A stretch of 64,000 nucleotides of DNA from Bacilli bacterium (lineage in GTDB: Bacteria; Bacillota_I; Bacilli_A; RF39; UBA660), in contig JAFQQE010000013.1 in assembly GCA_017411405.1 (NCBI GenBank), positions 1 through 64,000 on the forward strand. The letters run 5' to 3'. Numbering within the stretch: position 1 is the stretch's first letter; every line of letters begins with the position of its first letter. Shown here in pieces: positions 51,411-60,400 of the stretch. Position numbers and translations under genes: made by a program. The notes below the pieces were generated by a model. The model did not search any database. It saw nothing but the letters and a program-made list of their open reading frames with translations, and was not told the DNA's origin.

Positions 51411-53738
51411 TTATAAATTATTTGTTTTTTTTAGTATATAATTAGTAAATGTTTTAAGTTTATCAAATATAAATAGACTACAAATAAATAGTACTATAAA
51501 AATAAGTATTGTTTCATTATTTATGTAACTTATATTAAAGAATTCATATTGATATATAGCACAATATCCAAACCCTATTAATAATATTGTCATAAGCATT
51601 CCTCTTAATAAATTATAAGGTTTACATATATTATTCAAAAATATAAATCCTGTTGTTGCTGTTAGAAAAACAGTTAATGTGTTACATAGATCCGGATCTA
51701 AATTAAAATTCATTTCGAATAATCTTATAATTACTACATTAAAAACTACAGTTAAAGCACTAGGTAAACTACGAAGAAATACTTTTAATAAAAAATTACC
51801 TTTAACTAATTCATTATTGTTTTCTAAAGCTAGTATAAATGAAGGAATACTTATTGTAAACAATGTAATTAACGTTAAATGTATTGGTATGAAGAAATAT
51901 TCTGTTGCTAAGTATATACAAGCTATAATTAATATTATTGTAAATATGGTTTTACTTAGTAATAAAGAACTACTTCTTTCAATATTATTTATACTTCGTC
52001 GTCCCTCTTTTAAAATTTTAGGAAGGTTATCTATCTTTGAGTCTAAAAGTACAAACTGACTAACATTTTTAGCTGCTTCACTACCAGAAGCCATTGCTAT
52101 AGAACAATCTGCTTCTTTTAATGCTAAACAATCATTAACGCCGTCTCCAGTCATAGCTACAAAATGTCCCTTTTCTTTTAAGGCACATATAATTTTTTTC
52201 TTTTGTTCAGGTCTAACTCTTCCGAATATATTGTATTTGTCAATTATACTAGGTATTTGTTCATCACTTACTTTTGACATATCAACACTTTTAATATTTT
52301 TTATTCCAGCCCTATCCGCAATTTTAGCAACTGTCAAATCATTATCTCCACTAATAATTTTAATATCTACTCCTTCTTTTTTAAAGTAATCTAATGTAAC
52401 ACTTGCATTTTCTTTTATCTTATCTTGTATTAGTATAAATGCTAATGGCTTTAAATTATCAGTCTTTTCTAAAGAATCCTTTCCTTCTGCTAACAAAAGC
52501 ACTCTATAATCACTTTGATATTTTTCTATTTCTTTTAAAGTTTTATTCATTAAATTTTCTGGACTACCAAGAAAATATACGCCTTCATTAAATTCTACTC
52601 CACTATATTTTCTTGAACTAGAAAAATAAAGTATATTTTTTACTTTATATGTTTCTTTAATTTCAATATAATTTGATAATGCCTTAAATGTTAAACTTAC
52701 ATCATCCATTGCATTTACATAGTTACCTAGTATTTCTTTAGTTTCATTTATATCATTATTTTTATATGGAATAATTTCTTTCACTTCCATTATTCCTTCT
52801 GTTATAGTCCCTGTTTTATCTAAACATATTGTATCTACTCTAGCTAGATTTTCTATAGAATATAATTCATTAACTAATATATTATAATTTCTTAATCTAA
52901 TTACACTAACTGCCATAGCAGAAGAAGTTAAAAGAACTAATCCTTCAGGTATCATACCTATTAACGCACTTACTGTGCTCATTATTGAAGAAGGTATATC
53001 ATACTCAGTTATAGATAATTGATTAATAAAGAATAATATACCTACTGGTATAAGTAAAAAACTTAGTATTTTTAACATTTTATCAAATGAATTATATATT
53101 ACAGAATTGGTTTGTTTTATATATTTAGCTTCACTACTTATTTTGGAAATATAATTTTCTTTTCCAATATGATTAACTTTTACTGTACACTTTCCACTTA
53201 CTATAAATGAACCACTTAATAATTCATCTCCTATTTTTTTTACAATTACTTTTTCTTCTCCAGTTATAAAAGATTCATTTACTTCTACACTTCCATCTAA
53301 AATAATTGAATCCGTTACTACTTGATTACCTAAAGAATATATACACACATCATCTAATACTAATTCTTCTCTAGATAATTCTTCTATTTTGCTATTTCTA
53401 ATAACATTTATTTTAGAATCAGCAATAACATTTAATTTATCTATAGTTTTTTTAGCCAATATTTCTTGTACTATACTTATTATAGTATTAGTAAATATTA
53501 CTCCTACAAATAAGCAATTTTTTAAGGAATATAATAGTCTATTACTAGCTATACCACTTATAATTACTAAACTACCTAATAAAATGTTTAGGAAATTAAA
53601 ATATGTAAATGTATGACTTTTAATTATTTCTTTTATTGTTTTAGTTTTAGGTTCATCAATATAATTAATTAGGTTATTTTTTATCCTTGATTCTACTTCT
53701 TTAGTAGATAATCCTGTTTTATAAAAATCTTCATTCAT
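51411..53738 (-). CDS. Cation-translocating P-type ATPase
   Basis: A 775-residue membrane pump. The actuator motif is SFITGEEKV (TGES variant), M4 holds MIPEGLVLLTSSAMAVS, the phosphorylation site is DTICLDKTGTITEG, and the hinge is FVAMTGDGVNDCLALKEADCSIAM. About ten transmembrane helices are visible. The PEGL motif and compact length resemble the CtpE-type calcium pumps of Actinobacteria and Firmicutes, but the ion cannot be fixed from sequence. The ATG at 53738 is preferred over that at 53747. Confidence 0.9.
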   Translation of the reverse strand: MNEDFYKTGLSTKEVESRIKNNLINYIDEPKTKTIKEIIKSHTFTYFNFLNILLGSLVIISGIASNRLLYSLKNCLFVGVIFTNTIISIVQEILAKKTIDKLNVIADSKINVIRNSKIEELSREELVLDDVCIYSLGNQVVTDSIILDGSVEVNESFITGEEKVIVKKIGDELLSGSFIVSGKCTVKVNHIGKENYISKISSEAKYIKQTNSVIYNSFDKMLKILSFLLIPVGILFFINQLSITEYDIPSSIMSTVSALIGMIPEGLVLLTSSAMAVSVIRLRNYNILVNELYSIENLARVDTICLDKTGTITEGIMEVKEIIPYKNNDINETKEILGNYVNAMDDVSLTFKALSNYIEIKETYKVKNILYFSSSRKYSGVEFNEGVYFLGSPENLMNKTLKEIEKYQSDYRVLLLAEGKDSLEKTDNLKPLAFILIQDKIKENASVTLDYFKKEGVDIKIISGDNDLTVAKIADRAGIKNIKSVDMSKVSDEQIPSIIDKYNIFGRVRPEQKKKIICALKEKGHFVAMTGDGVNDCLALKEADCSIAMASGSEAAKNVSQFVLLDSKIDNLPKILKEGRRSINNIERSSSLLLSKTIFTIILIIACIYLATEYFFIPIHLTLITLFTISIPSFILALENNNELVKGNFLLKVFLRSLPSALTVVFNVVIIRLFEMNFNLDPDLCNTLTVFLTATTGFIFLNNICKPYNLLRGMLMTILLIGFGYCAIYQYEFFNISYINNETILIFIVLFICSLFIFDKLKTFTNYILKKTNNL

Positions 53739-53767
53739 ATACATCACTCTTCTTTATTATAACATAT

Positions 53768-53793
53768 AAAAAGAACTACATAAATAGTAGTTT
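53768..53793 (-). terminator. Terminator after the ttcA-like gene
   Basis: Stem AACTAC/GTAGTT with a 7-nt loop, then CTTTTT on the minus strand. Confidence 0.65.
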
Positions 53794-53804
53794 ACTTTAT
53801 ATTA

Positions 53805-54617
53805 TTATTTATCATAATCATCTAAAAAATTATAATTTTTTTCATCACTATGATACGCTAGTATTGCATCTAAGTTAATGTTAGACATTGATTTAAATAT
53901 GTTGTAATCTATATCTTTATTTTTTTTACGTAATTCTTTTATTAATTCTTTTATTTCGTTTCTTTTACCTAATTCTAATCCTTTATTAGTAAATGCACAG
54001 GCACAATTTATGAATTCTAATTTGTTATATTTAGTCCATGATATTATATCCATCTCTTTAATCAAATACATTGGTCTAATTAATTCCATTCCTTCAAAGT
54101 TATCACTATGTAATTTAGGCATCATTGTTTTTACTTCACTTGCATAAAACATATTTAATAATGTTGTTTCTATTACATCATCAAAGTGATGTCCTAAAGC
54201 AATTTTATTACATCCTAACTCTTTTGCTTTACTATATAAATATCCTCTTCTCATTCTTGCACACATATAACACGGATGTTCTGGATTAAGTTTATTTGCA
54301 ACTTCAAATATATCAGTATCAAATATTTCTATAGGTATGTTTAAAAGTTTGGAATTATCAACAATTTTTTTTAAAACTTCCTTTTTATATCCAGGATTCA
54401 TCACTACATAAAAACATTCAAATTTTAATTTACCATGGCGTAATATTTCTTGCATTAATTTTGCTAACAAAAATGAATCCTTACCTCCAGAAATACAGAC
54501 CATTATTTTATCGTTTTCTTTAATTAATTCATAATCATTTATTGCTTTAACAAATTTAGACCATATTTCTTTTCTGAATTTTTTTATTATACTTCTTTCT
54601 ATATCTTTATATTCCAT
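53805..54617 (-). CDS. TtcA-like tRNA thiolation PP-loop enzyme
   Basis: A 270-residue ATP-pyrophosphatase. The PP-loop SGGKDSFLLAKLM is at about 44-56, with two CxxC-like pairs: CYMCARMRRGYL and NCACAFTNKG. TtcA adds sulfur to cytidine 32 of tRNA using an iron-sulfur cluster; related Firmicute enzymes may differ in target. It lies with a cysteine desulfurase and two thioredoxin-like genes on the same strand, which would supply sulfur and reducing power (inference). Confidence 0.82.
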   Translation of the reverse strand: MEYKDIERSIIKKFRKEIWSKFVKAINDYELIKENDKIMVCISGGKDSFLLAKLMQEILRHGKLKFECFYVVMNPGYKKEVLKKIVDNSKLLNIPIEIFDTDIFEVANKLNPEHPCYMCARMRRGYLYSKAKELGCNKIALGHHFDDVIETTLLNMFYASEVKTMMPKLHSDNFEGMELIRPMYLIKEMDIISWTKYNKLEFINCACAFTNKGLELGKRNEIKELIKELRKKNKDIDYNIFKSMSNINLDAILAYHSDEKNYNFLDDYDK

Positions 54618-54626
54618 AAATACCTC

Positions 54627-55799
54627 TTAAAAGTTTAGCATTATCCATTCTGGTTTAAATAATAATAATAACCCCATAATTAACATTAATATACCTCCTA
54701 CTAAATTAACAAATTTATTGTATTTAGTACTTATACCTTTTGTTTTTAATGTTATTACTGCAATTATAAATATAATTAAGTCATCTAATAAGTAGAAAAA
54801 TATATATAATATTAAATATGCAATTTTTGATAGTCCTAGTATGTTATTTATAGATAATATTTCTAAAAATATTGTTGGAAAGCCTAGTGAACATGCTAAC
54901 TCTACAATATTGACACTTACAGCTAATATTATTGTTCCTATTATAGCTAAAATAGTGCTTTTTTTAGAAATAATATCATTTATTTTTTTTATTATACCCT
55001 TTCTTTTTTCTTTATCAATTACATGGCAACCAGTATCTTTTCGTGTTTTTATATAAATATATAAGTTATATATACCTAGTATAATTGCTACTATAGCAAT
55101 TATATTTCTTATAATGGTAATTGTTGATAAGTCTATTATAAAACTTATTCCTAGCATAGATAAAAAGTATATTAAACCACCTGTAAATATAAATGTAAAG
55201 CCTATTGTAAAGATCTTTTTTCTATTTTGTATAGGTATTGTCATATTTATTAAAAGTAATAATATCCACATTGCACAAGGATTAAAACCATCTATAAATC
55301 CTAATATAACTGCTATTAAACCAATACTTGCATCCTTAGCGTTTATTTTTCCTAATAATGGAATATTAAATGTTTTATTATTATTTAAATTATCCTGTAA
55401 ATAATTATCAATTATTTGTTCTATTTCTAATTTGGTTGAATCATTAAATCCTTCTATATATTCATTTCCTATTACAGTAAATGGAACATATGGACTATTA
55501 ACTTTATGCATTTCTTTTATTGTACTTAATAGAACTGAATTATCTTTGTTTTTAGTAACTTCATATTTATAAATATTTATTTTACCTTTATATTCTTTTA
55601 TTAGTTCATTATCTAAAAATTCCATTTCTTTATGGCAATGTGGACATGATTCACTATAAAATAGATATATATTTATTTTATTTTCTTCTATCTTTTCTCC
55701 AACTATATTCGCAGTAACATCTTCATAATTTTTATTTAGCGCAAAAGTATTAGGTATAAACAAAAACATAAATAGAAATATTATTAATAGTTTTTTCAT
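54627..55799 (-). CDS. Thioredoxin-like/CcdA-like membrane redox protein
   Basis: A 390-residue protein: signal helix (1-20), an extracytoplasmic thioredoxin-like domain with ESCPHCHKEMEF (near 50), and a C-terminal block of about six helices resembling CcdA/DsbD, with FNPCAMWILLLL and ELACSLGFPTIFLEI supplying paired cysteines. Such fusions carry electrons across the membrane to reduce surface thiols. It overlaps the next upstream small redox gene by ATGA. Confidence 0.82.
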   Translation of the reverse strand: MKKLLIIFLFMFLFIPNTFALNKNYEDVTANIVGEKIEENKINIYLFYSESCPHCHKEMEFLDNELIKEYKGKINIYKYEVTKNKDNSVLLSTIKEMHKVNSPYVPFTVIGNEYIEGFNDSTKLEIEQIIDNYLQDNLNNNKTFNIPLLGKINAKDASIGLIAVILGFIDGFNPCAMWILLLLINMTIPIQNRKKIFTIGFTFIFTGGLIYFLSMLGISFIIDLSTITIIRNIIAIVAIILGIYNLYIYIKTRKDTGCHVIDKEKRKGIIKKINDIISKKSTILAIIGTIILAVSVNIVELACSLGFPTIFLEILSINNILGLSKIAYLILYIFFYLLDDLIIFIIAVITLKTKGISTKYNKFVNLVGGILMLIMGLLLLFKPEWIMLNF

Positions 55800-56056
55800 A
55801 AAATATCGCTCAATTCTTTAAGTATTTCTTTTTTATTCTTTTCCCCTATTATTCTTTTTATTTCTTTATTATTATCTTCTATAATGACTACTGGAAGTAT
55901 ATCCCCTACTTTATATTTTTCTACTATTTCATCATCTAAGTCATAATCTAAATTTATATATTCATGATTAGGATATATTGTTTCTATTTCATTCCATATA
56001 TTTTTTGATATTAAGCAACCTGGACACCACATAGCATTTATTTTAATTATTTTCAT
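55796..56056 (-). CDS. Small thioredoxin/glutaredoxin-like protein
   Basis: An 86-residue cytoplasmic protein with a redox-active CPGC (AMWCPGCLISKNIW) near residue 11 and the compact glutaredoxin-like fold, including cis-Pro in DILPVVIIED. It overlaps the membrane redox gene downstream by 4 nt and the cysteine desulfurase upstream by 14 nt, so it is likely the cytoplasmic electron partner of the membrane protein. Confidence 0.78.
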   Translation of the reverse strand: MKIIKINAMWCPGCLISKNIWNEIETIYPNHEYINLDYDLDDEIVEKYKVGDILPVVIIEDNNKEIKRIIGEKNKKEILKELSDIL

Positions 56057-57176
56057 AACCTAATTCTCCTTCATATATTTTTTTTAATTCATTTATAAAA
56101 ATTTCTAAGTCTTCAATTTTAGTTAGATGACTTATACTTATTCTTATAGAGTTTTTAGCTAGTTCTAAATTATTAGTAATAGCCATCACTGATTTAGATG
56201 GTGTATTTCCTAAAGAACAAGCAGAAGTTGTAGATAAATATATTTCTTTTTCTTCTAATTTTTTTATTATTTTTTTTGCATCTAGATTTATAAAACTAAT
56301 ATTAATTGTATTTGGTATAGAATTTTTGGGTGTATTTATATGTATATTTGAAAATACACTTAATTCACTTCTAAGATAATTATTTAAGTTACTAATATAT
56401 AGATATCTTTCATTTAAATTAGAAAGTGCTATTGATAAAGATTTTTCTAATGATACTATATTTGCTGTAACTGGTGTACCACTTCTATAAATGGTTGTGG
56501 ATTTACCTCCTTGTATTATGGGATTAATTTTTTTATTATTAATATTTAACAATACACCAAATCCATTTAATCCATAAAATTTATGAGGTGCAAAAGTAAC
56601 GAAATCTACATTCTTAAAATCTACATTAATCTTTCCAATTGCTTGTGTTGCATCTGTATGAAACGAACAATTTGGATATTCTTTTAAAATTTTTCCTATT
56701 TCTTTTATTGGTTGTATAGTACCTAATTCACTATCAACATAGCATATACTTACTAAAATAGTATCTTCTCTAATAGTATTTTTTAATTCTTCTAAATCAA
56801 TACTTCCTTCTTTAGTTAAAGATAATATGCTTATTTCATATCCTAAAGATGCTAGATAATTACAAGGAGCTATTATACTTGAATGTTCTATTGGACTTAT
56901 TATGATGTGTTTCCCTAAATCTTTATTTCTTTCTGCTATACCTTTAATTACTAGATTATTAGATTCAGTTGAACCACTTGTATATATAATAGATTCTTTC
57001 TCTATATTAAAGTATTCTGCTATTTTATTTGAACTACTTTCTATTGCTTCAAACGCTTCTTTTCCTAAAGGATGTGAACTATTTGGGTTTGCTATAAATT
57101 TTGTTGTTGTTTCTACAAAAGTTTTTAATACTTCTTTTTCTACTGGAGTATTAGCTGCATAATCTAAATATATCAT
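56043..57176 (-). CDS. Cysteine desulfurase (NifS/IscS family)
   Basis: A 377-residue PLP enzyme that takes sulfur from cysteine. Motifs: GSTESNNLVIKGIAE, FHTDATQAIGKINV, TFAPHKFYGLNGFGVLL (PLP Lys near 199) and the catalytic-loop Cys in TTSACSLGNTPSK (near 325). The long active loop matches the IscS/NifS class I type. It leads the sulfur and redox cluster with trx-like genes and a TtcA-like enzyme and probably feeds tRNA thiolation or Fe-S assembly. ATG at 57176 after AGGAGG-like bases. Confidence 0.92.
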   Translation of the reverse strand: MIYLDYAANTPVEKEVLKTFVETTTKFIANPNSSHPLGKEAFEAIESSSNKIAEYFNIEKESIIYTSGSTESNNLVIKGIAERNKDLGKHIIISPIEHSSIIAPCNYLASLGYEISILSLTKEGSIDLEELKNTIREDTILVSICYVDSELGTIQPIKEIGKILKEYPNCSFHTDATQAIGKINVDFKNVDFVTFAPHKFYGLNGFGVLLNINNKKINPIIQGGKSTTIYRSGTPVTANIVSLEKSLSIALSNLNERYLYISNLNNYLRSELSVFSNIHINTPKNSIPNTINISFINLDAKKIIKKLEEKEIYLSTTSACSLGNTPSKSVMAITNNLELAKNSIRISISHLTKIEDLEIFINELKKIYEGELGYENN

Positions 57177-57270
57177 TTTATTCCTCCTTAAGTTTATATT
57201 TAGATTATAACATATTTTTAGATTCTTTTTTTCATATTTATAAAAATTTATTATAAATTTATTATAAATA

Positions 57271-57281
57271 TATGTTATAAT
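57271..57281 (+). promoter_or_regulatory. Extended -10 of the 57302 gene
   Basis: TATGTTATAAT, an extended -10, ends 20 nt before the ATG at 57302; AGAGGTGG follows almost at once. No good -35 is visible. Confidence 0.55.
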
Positions 57282-57301
57282 TTTATTTAGAGGTGGAATA
57301 A

Positions 57302-57802
57302 ATGGAACTTATTAATAATGAGTATATAAAGGTTAGCAAATCTGATCTTTATATAGAACAAATTAAAGCAGAAAGTGAAAAAGATAATAAAAGATTAAAT
57401 TATTGTTTTAATTTGTTAAAAACTTTATCAGAATATGAATCCAAAAATAAAACATATATTAATTATGTATATGTAAATAGAAATAGCGAACATGTGCAAG
57501 AATTTTATAAAAACATTAATTTTACTTTAAGTAGAGAAAGTATACTTAATGCTCTAACTTTTGCTACGTTAGAAAAAGATTATGATATGTCTTCTAAATT
57601 AGGAGATTTACTTTTAAAAAAATGGTATTATAATGCTCCAGAGGAACTATTAAATTATATAATGAACCATAATATGGATATAAATGAATATTTAGATGGT
57701 GAAAAAGAAAAGTTTATTTATAATGATACTCTTAATATTATAGAAAAAGGATATATTTTTAAAAATAATAATAATTTAAATAAAACATATAAAAAGAACT
57801 AG
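57302..57802 (+). CDS. Hypothetical protein
   Basis: A 166-residue soluble, mainly helical protein of no recognised family, rich in Lys, Asn, Glu and Tyr. No signal or membrane helix. The ATG at 57302 has AGAGGTGG upstream. It diverges from the cysteine desulfurase gene and converges on the ABC permease gene, with a shared terminator, so it is a single-gene unit. Confidence 0.6.
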   Translation: MELINNEYIKVSKSDLYIEQIKAESEKDNKRLNYCFNLLKTLSEYESKNKTYINYVYVNRNSEHVQEFYKNINFTLSRESILNALTFATLEKDYDMSSKLGDLLLKKWYYNAPEELLNYIMNHNMDINEYLDGEKEKFIYNDTLNIIEKGYIFKNNNNLNKTYKKN

Positions 57803-57824
57803 TTAATACTTAATTAGTTCTTTT
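57792..57824. terminator. Bidirectional terminator
   Basis: Stem AAAAGAACTA/TAGTTCTTTT with a 13-nt loop, A-rich left and T-rich right, between the two convergent genes. Confidence 0.8.
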
Positions 57825-58592
57825 ATTTATTACTTTATTTTCTAATATTGTTATTATTAAATATAAAATATAAGATATTATTAACAACAAGAATATGCCT
57901 GTCATAACTAGATTTAAATTAAATACTTGTGTTCCATATAATATTAAATAACCTATACCAGCTTTACTTGATAAAAATTCTCCCATGATTACTCCAATAA
58001 GAGACATACTTAAATTTAATTTAAATGTAGAAAATATTGTTTCTATGCTACTTGGTATAATAAGATTAAATATTATTTGATTATTTGTTGCACCAAAAGA
58101 TTTTAATAAGTTTAATTTATATTCATCTGTATTTATAAATCCGTTATAAAAACTTACTATTGATACAATTAAATTTATAAGTAAAGACATAACTATAATA
58201 GATTTAGTATTAGCTCCTATCCATATAATTAACAGTGGTCCTAAAGCTACTTTAGGTAAACTATTTAATAAAGTTAAATATGGATCGAATACTTTTTTTA
58301 TAAATGGTATTCTATAAAATATCAATGCTATTAAAAATCCTATTACACTACCTAAACTAAATGATATAAATAATTCATATAAAGTAATTAGTATATTATT
58401 AAATAAGTTATTGTTATTATATAATTCTAATATTGTTTTAATAATTCTTGATGGACTAGAAAATATAAAACTATTAATTATATTAAATTTACTTAATAAT
58501 TCCCATATTATTATGAATAATAAGCCTATAGATACTTGTAATATCTTTATATATAAATTTTTTCTTTTTATTTTTTTTATTACATCATTCAT
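57810..58592 (-). CDS. ABC transporter permease (SsuC/TauC/ThiX type)
   Basis: A 260-residue integral membrane protein of the BPD inner-membrane family with about six helices and the EAA-like loop NLLKSFGATNNQIIFNLIIPSS. It overlaps the ATP-binding gene by 4 nt. In this family the permease works with an NMT1-type binding protein, as found two genes upstream. Confidence 0.9.
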   Translation of the reverse strand: MNDVIKKIKRKNLYIKILQVSIGLLFIIIWELLSKFNIINSFIFSSPSRIIKTILELYNNNNLFNNILITLYELFISFSLGSVIGFLIALIFYRIPFIKKVFDPYLTLLNSLPKVALGPLLIIWIGANTKSIIVMSLLINLIVSIVSFYNGFINTDEYKLNLLKSFGATNNQIIFNLIIPSSIETIFSTFKLNLSMSLIGVIMGEFLSSKAGIGYLILYGTQVFNLNLVMTGIFLLLIISYILYLIITILENKVINKRTN

Positions 58593-59332
58593 TTATCAAT
58601 TTCCTTCCATAATAAATCATAATAGTAATAAAATTTTTCATCTGTTCTTACTTTTGAAGGAATATCTTTATTTAATAAATTAATATCATATATTTTTTTT
58701 ATTGTACCTGGTCTTTTTGTCATTATTGCTACTCTATCACATAATGATACACATTCTCCTATATCATGGCTAATTATAATAGTTGTCTTTTTTTCTTGTT
58801 TTATCATTTTATATACATCATCACTAATATCTAATCTAGTAATTAAATCTAATTTTGAAAAAGGTTCATCTAATAATAATATATCCGGCTTTATTGCTAG
58901 TGTTCTAATTAATGCTACTCTTTGTTTCATACCACCGGATAAACTATTTGGATATTTATACATAAAATCTTTTAATCCATATGTTTCTAACAATTGTTTT
59001 GTATATTCAATATTTTCTTTAGTTTTTATATTTTTTATTTTCAATCCTAAAGTAGCATTGTCTAATATAGTTAACCATGGAAATAATGCATCATTTTGCA
59101 ACATATATCCAACAACATAATCTTTTTTTTCTGATTTTATATCTCCACTAGTTCCTTCGTCTAATTTGGCAAGGATTGAAAGTAATGTACTTTTTCCACA
59201 TCCACTATTCCCTATTATTCCTATAATTTCTCCATCGTGAATATTTAAATTAATATTTCTTAAGGCCTCTACACAACCTAACTTAGTATAATAAGTTTTA
59301 CATAAGTCTTTTATTTCTAAAATATTATTCAT
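58589..59332 (-). CDS. ABC transporter ATP-binding protein
   Basis: A 247-residue ATPase. Walker A GNSGCGKSTLLSIL (about 42-55), Q-loop YMLQNDALFPWL, signature LSGGMKQRVALIRTLA (about 138), Walker B DILLLDEPFSKLD and switch His in ISHDIGECVSL. It is typical of the SsuB/TauB/ThiZ group. It overlaps both neighbouring transporter genes. Confidence 0.95.
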   Translation of the reverse strand: MNNILEIKDLCKTYYTKLGCVEALRNINLNIHDGEIIGIIGNSGCGKSTLLSILAKLDEGTSGDIKSEKKDYVVGYMLQNDALFPWLTILDNATLGLKIKNIKTKENIEYTKQLLETYGLKDFMYKYPNSLSGGMKQRVALIRTLAIKPDILLLDEPFSKLDLITRLDISDDVYKMIKQEKKTTIIISHDIGECVSLCDRVAIMTKRPGTIKKIYDINLLNKDIPSKVRTDEKFYYYYDLLWKEIDK

Positions 59333-60308
59333 TATTATTTATAACTAAATCTTCAAACGGAACATATTTATCAAGCTCTCCTGATTTAATCATAATATTC
59401 ATTAAATTTTCAAAACTTTCTTTACTAATTGTTGTTGTAGATAACCAAGAATCATTTTCTTTATATCTATTAATTATTGTTATAAGATCGTTTATTGAAG
59501 TATCAGGAAATTGATTTATTATAATATTTGCTATTGTTTTAGCATCATTTTCTTCAACAAACTTCAATCCCTCATTTATTGATTTTGTAAATCTTTTTAT
59601 TAAATCAGTGTTGTTGTTTATATAGCTTTTTCTAGCGTTGAATGCTGTATAAGGCATTTCACCAGATAGTTTTCCAATTGAAGCAACAACATATCCATAT
59701 CCTAATTTTTCTAAACTAGTTGCATTAGGTTCAAATAGATTTACAAAATCTCCAGTTCCTCCAATGAACGCTCCACTTAAAGATGCAAAATCTATAGTTG
59801 TATTTATATTTACTTCTTCTATTTCGATATCTGAATTTCTCAAAGCATTTTCAAAGTTTAATTCAGGCATTCCACCAATTCTTCCCGCTAGTACTTCTTT
59901 TCCTTTTAGATCACTTATTTTAAAATTATCTTGTTTTTTTCTCGAAACTATAAATTGTCCATCTCTTTTAGTAAGTCCAGCAAAAGTTTGTACATAATCT
60001 TTTTCTCCTTCTTTATATACGTATATAGTTGCTTCCGGACCACATAAACCAATGTTTACATCGTTTGATAAAACTGCTGCAACCACATTATTTGCACCAC
60101 TTGTTAATATAACATCTATTTCTATACCATTTTCTTTAAAAAATCCTTTTTCTATAGCAACATACCACGGAGCATAAAATGCTGAATGAGTAACTTCTGC
60201 AACAGTAACCTTATCTAATTTTTCTTCATCTTCTTTATTAATAAATATAAAACATGATATAATAACAATAATTATTAAAGTAATAATTATACTTATAATC
60301 TTTTTCAT
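59325..60308 (-). CDS. ABC transporter substrate-binding protein (NMT1/THI5-like)
   Basis: A 327-residue protein with an N-terminal hydrophobic anchor (about 3-23, containing ISCFIF, which is a weak lipobox) and a periplasmic-binding-protein fold of the NMT1/SsuA type: SAFYAPWYVAIEKGFFKENGIEID, LTSGANNVVAAVLSNDVNIGLCGPEATI. Such proteins bind pyrimidine precursors, sulfonates or nitrate-like ligands. No TPP or other riboswitch is visible in the short upstream gap, so the ligand is open. Confidence 0.85.
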   Translation of the reverse strand: MKKIISIIITLIIIVIISCFIFINKEDEEKLDKVTVAEVTHSAFYAPWYVAIEKGFFKENGIEIDVILTSGANNVVAAVLSNDVNIGLCGPEATIYVYKEGEKDYVQTFAGLTKRDGQFIVSRKKQDNFKISDLKGKEVLAGRIGGMPELNFENALRNSDIEIEEVNINTTIDFASLSGAFIGGTGDFVNLFEPNATSLEKLGYGYVVASIGKLSGEMPYTAFNARKSYINNNTDLIKRFTKSINEGLKFVEENDAKTIANIIINQFPDTSINDLITIINRYKENDSWLSTTTISKESFENLMNIMIKSGELDKYVPFEDLVINNNE

Positions 60309-60375
60309 AATCTCTCCTTTTACACTTTTAGTATATGTTTTTTTTGACGTTTTTGATACTTAGCTTTATTAATTA

Positions 60376-60384
60376 TGTTATAAT
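60376..60384 (+). promoter_or_regulatory. Extended -10 of dgt
   Basis: TGTTATAAT ends 16 nt before the ATG at 60401, with AGGTGG between. A TTGATA at 60353 is 20 nt upstream, longer than ideal. Confidence 0.55.
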
Positions 60385-60400
60385 GAAGTTAGGTGGTTTT

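Noticed and set aside
59325-60340. TPP riboswitch ahead of the NMT1-type ABC transporter
   Set aside because: The gap upstream of the binding-protein gene is too short and has no TPP-box sequence.
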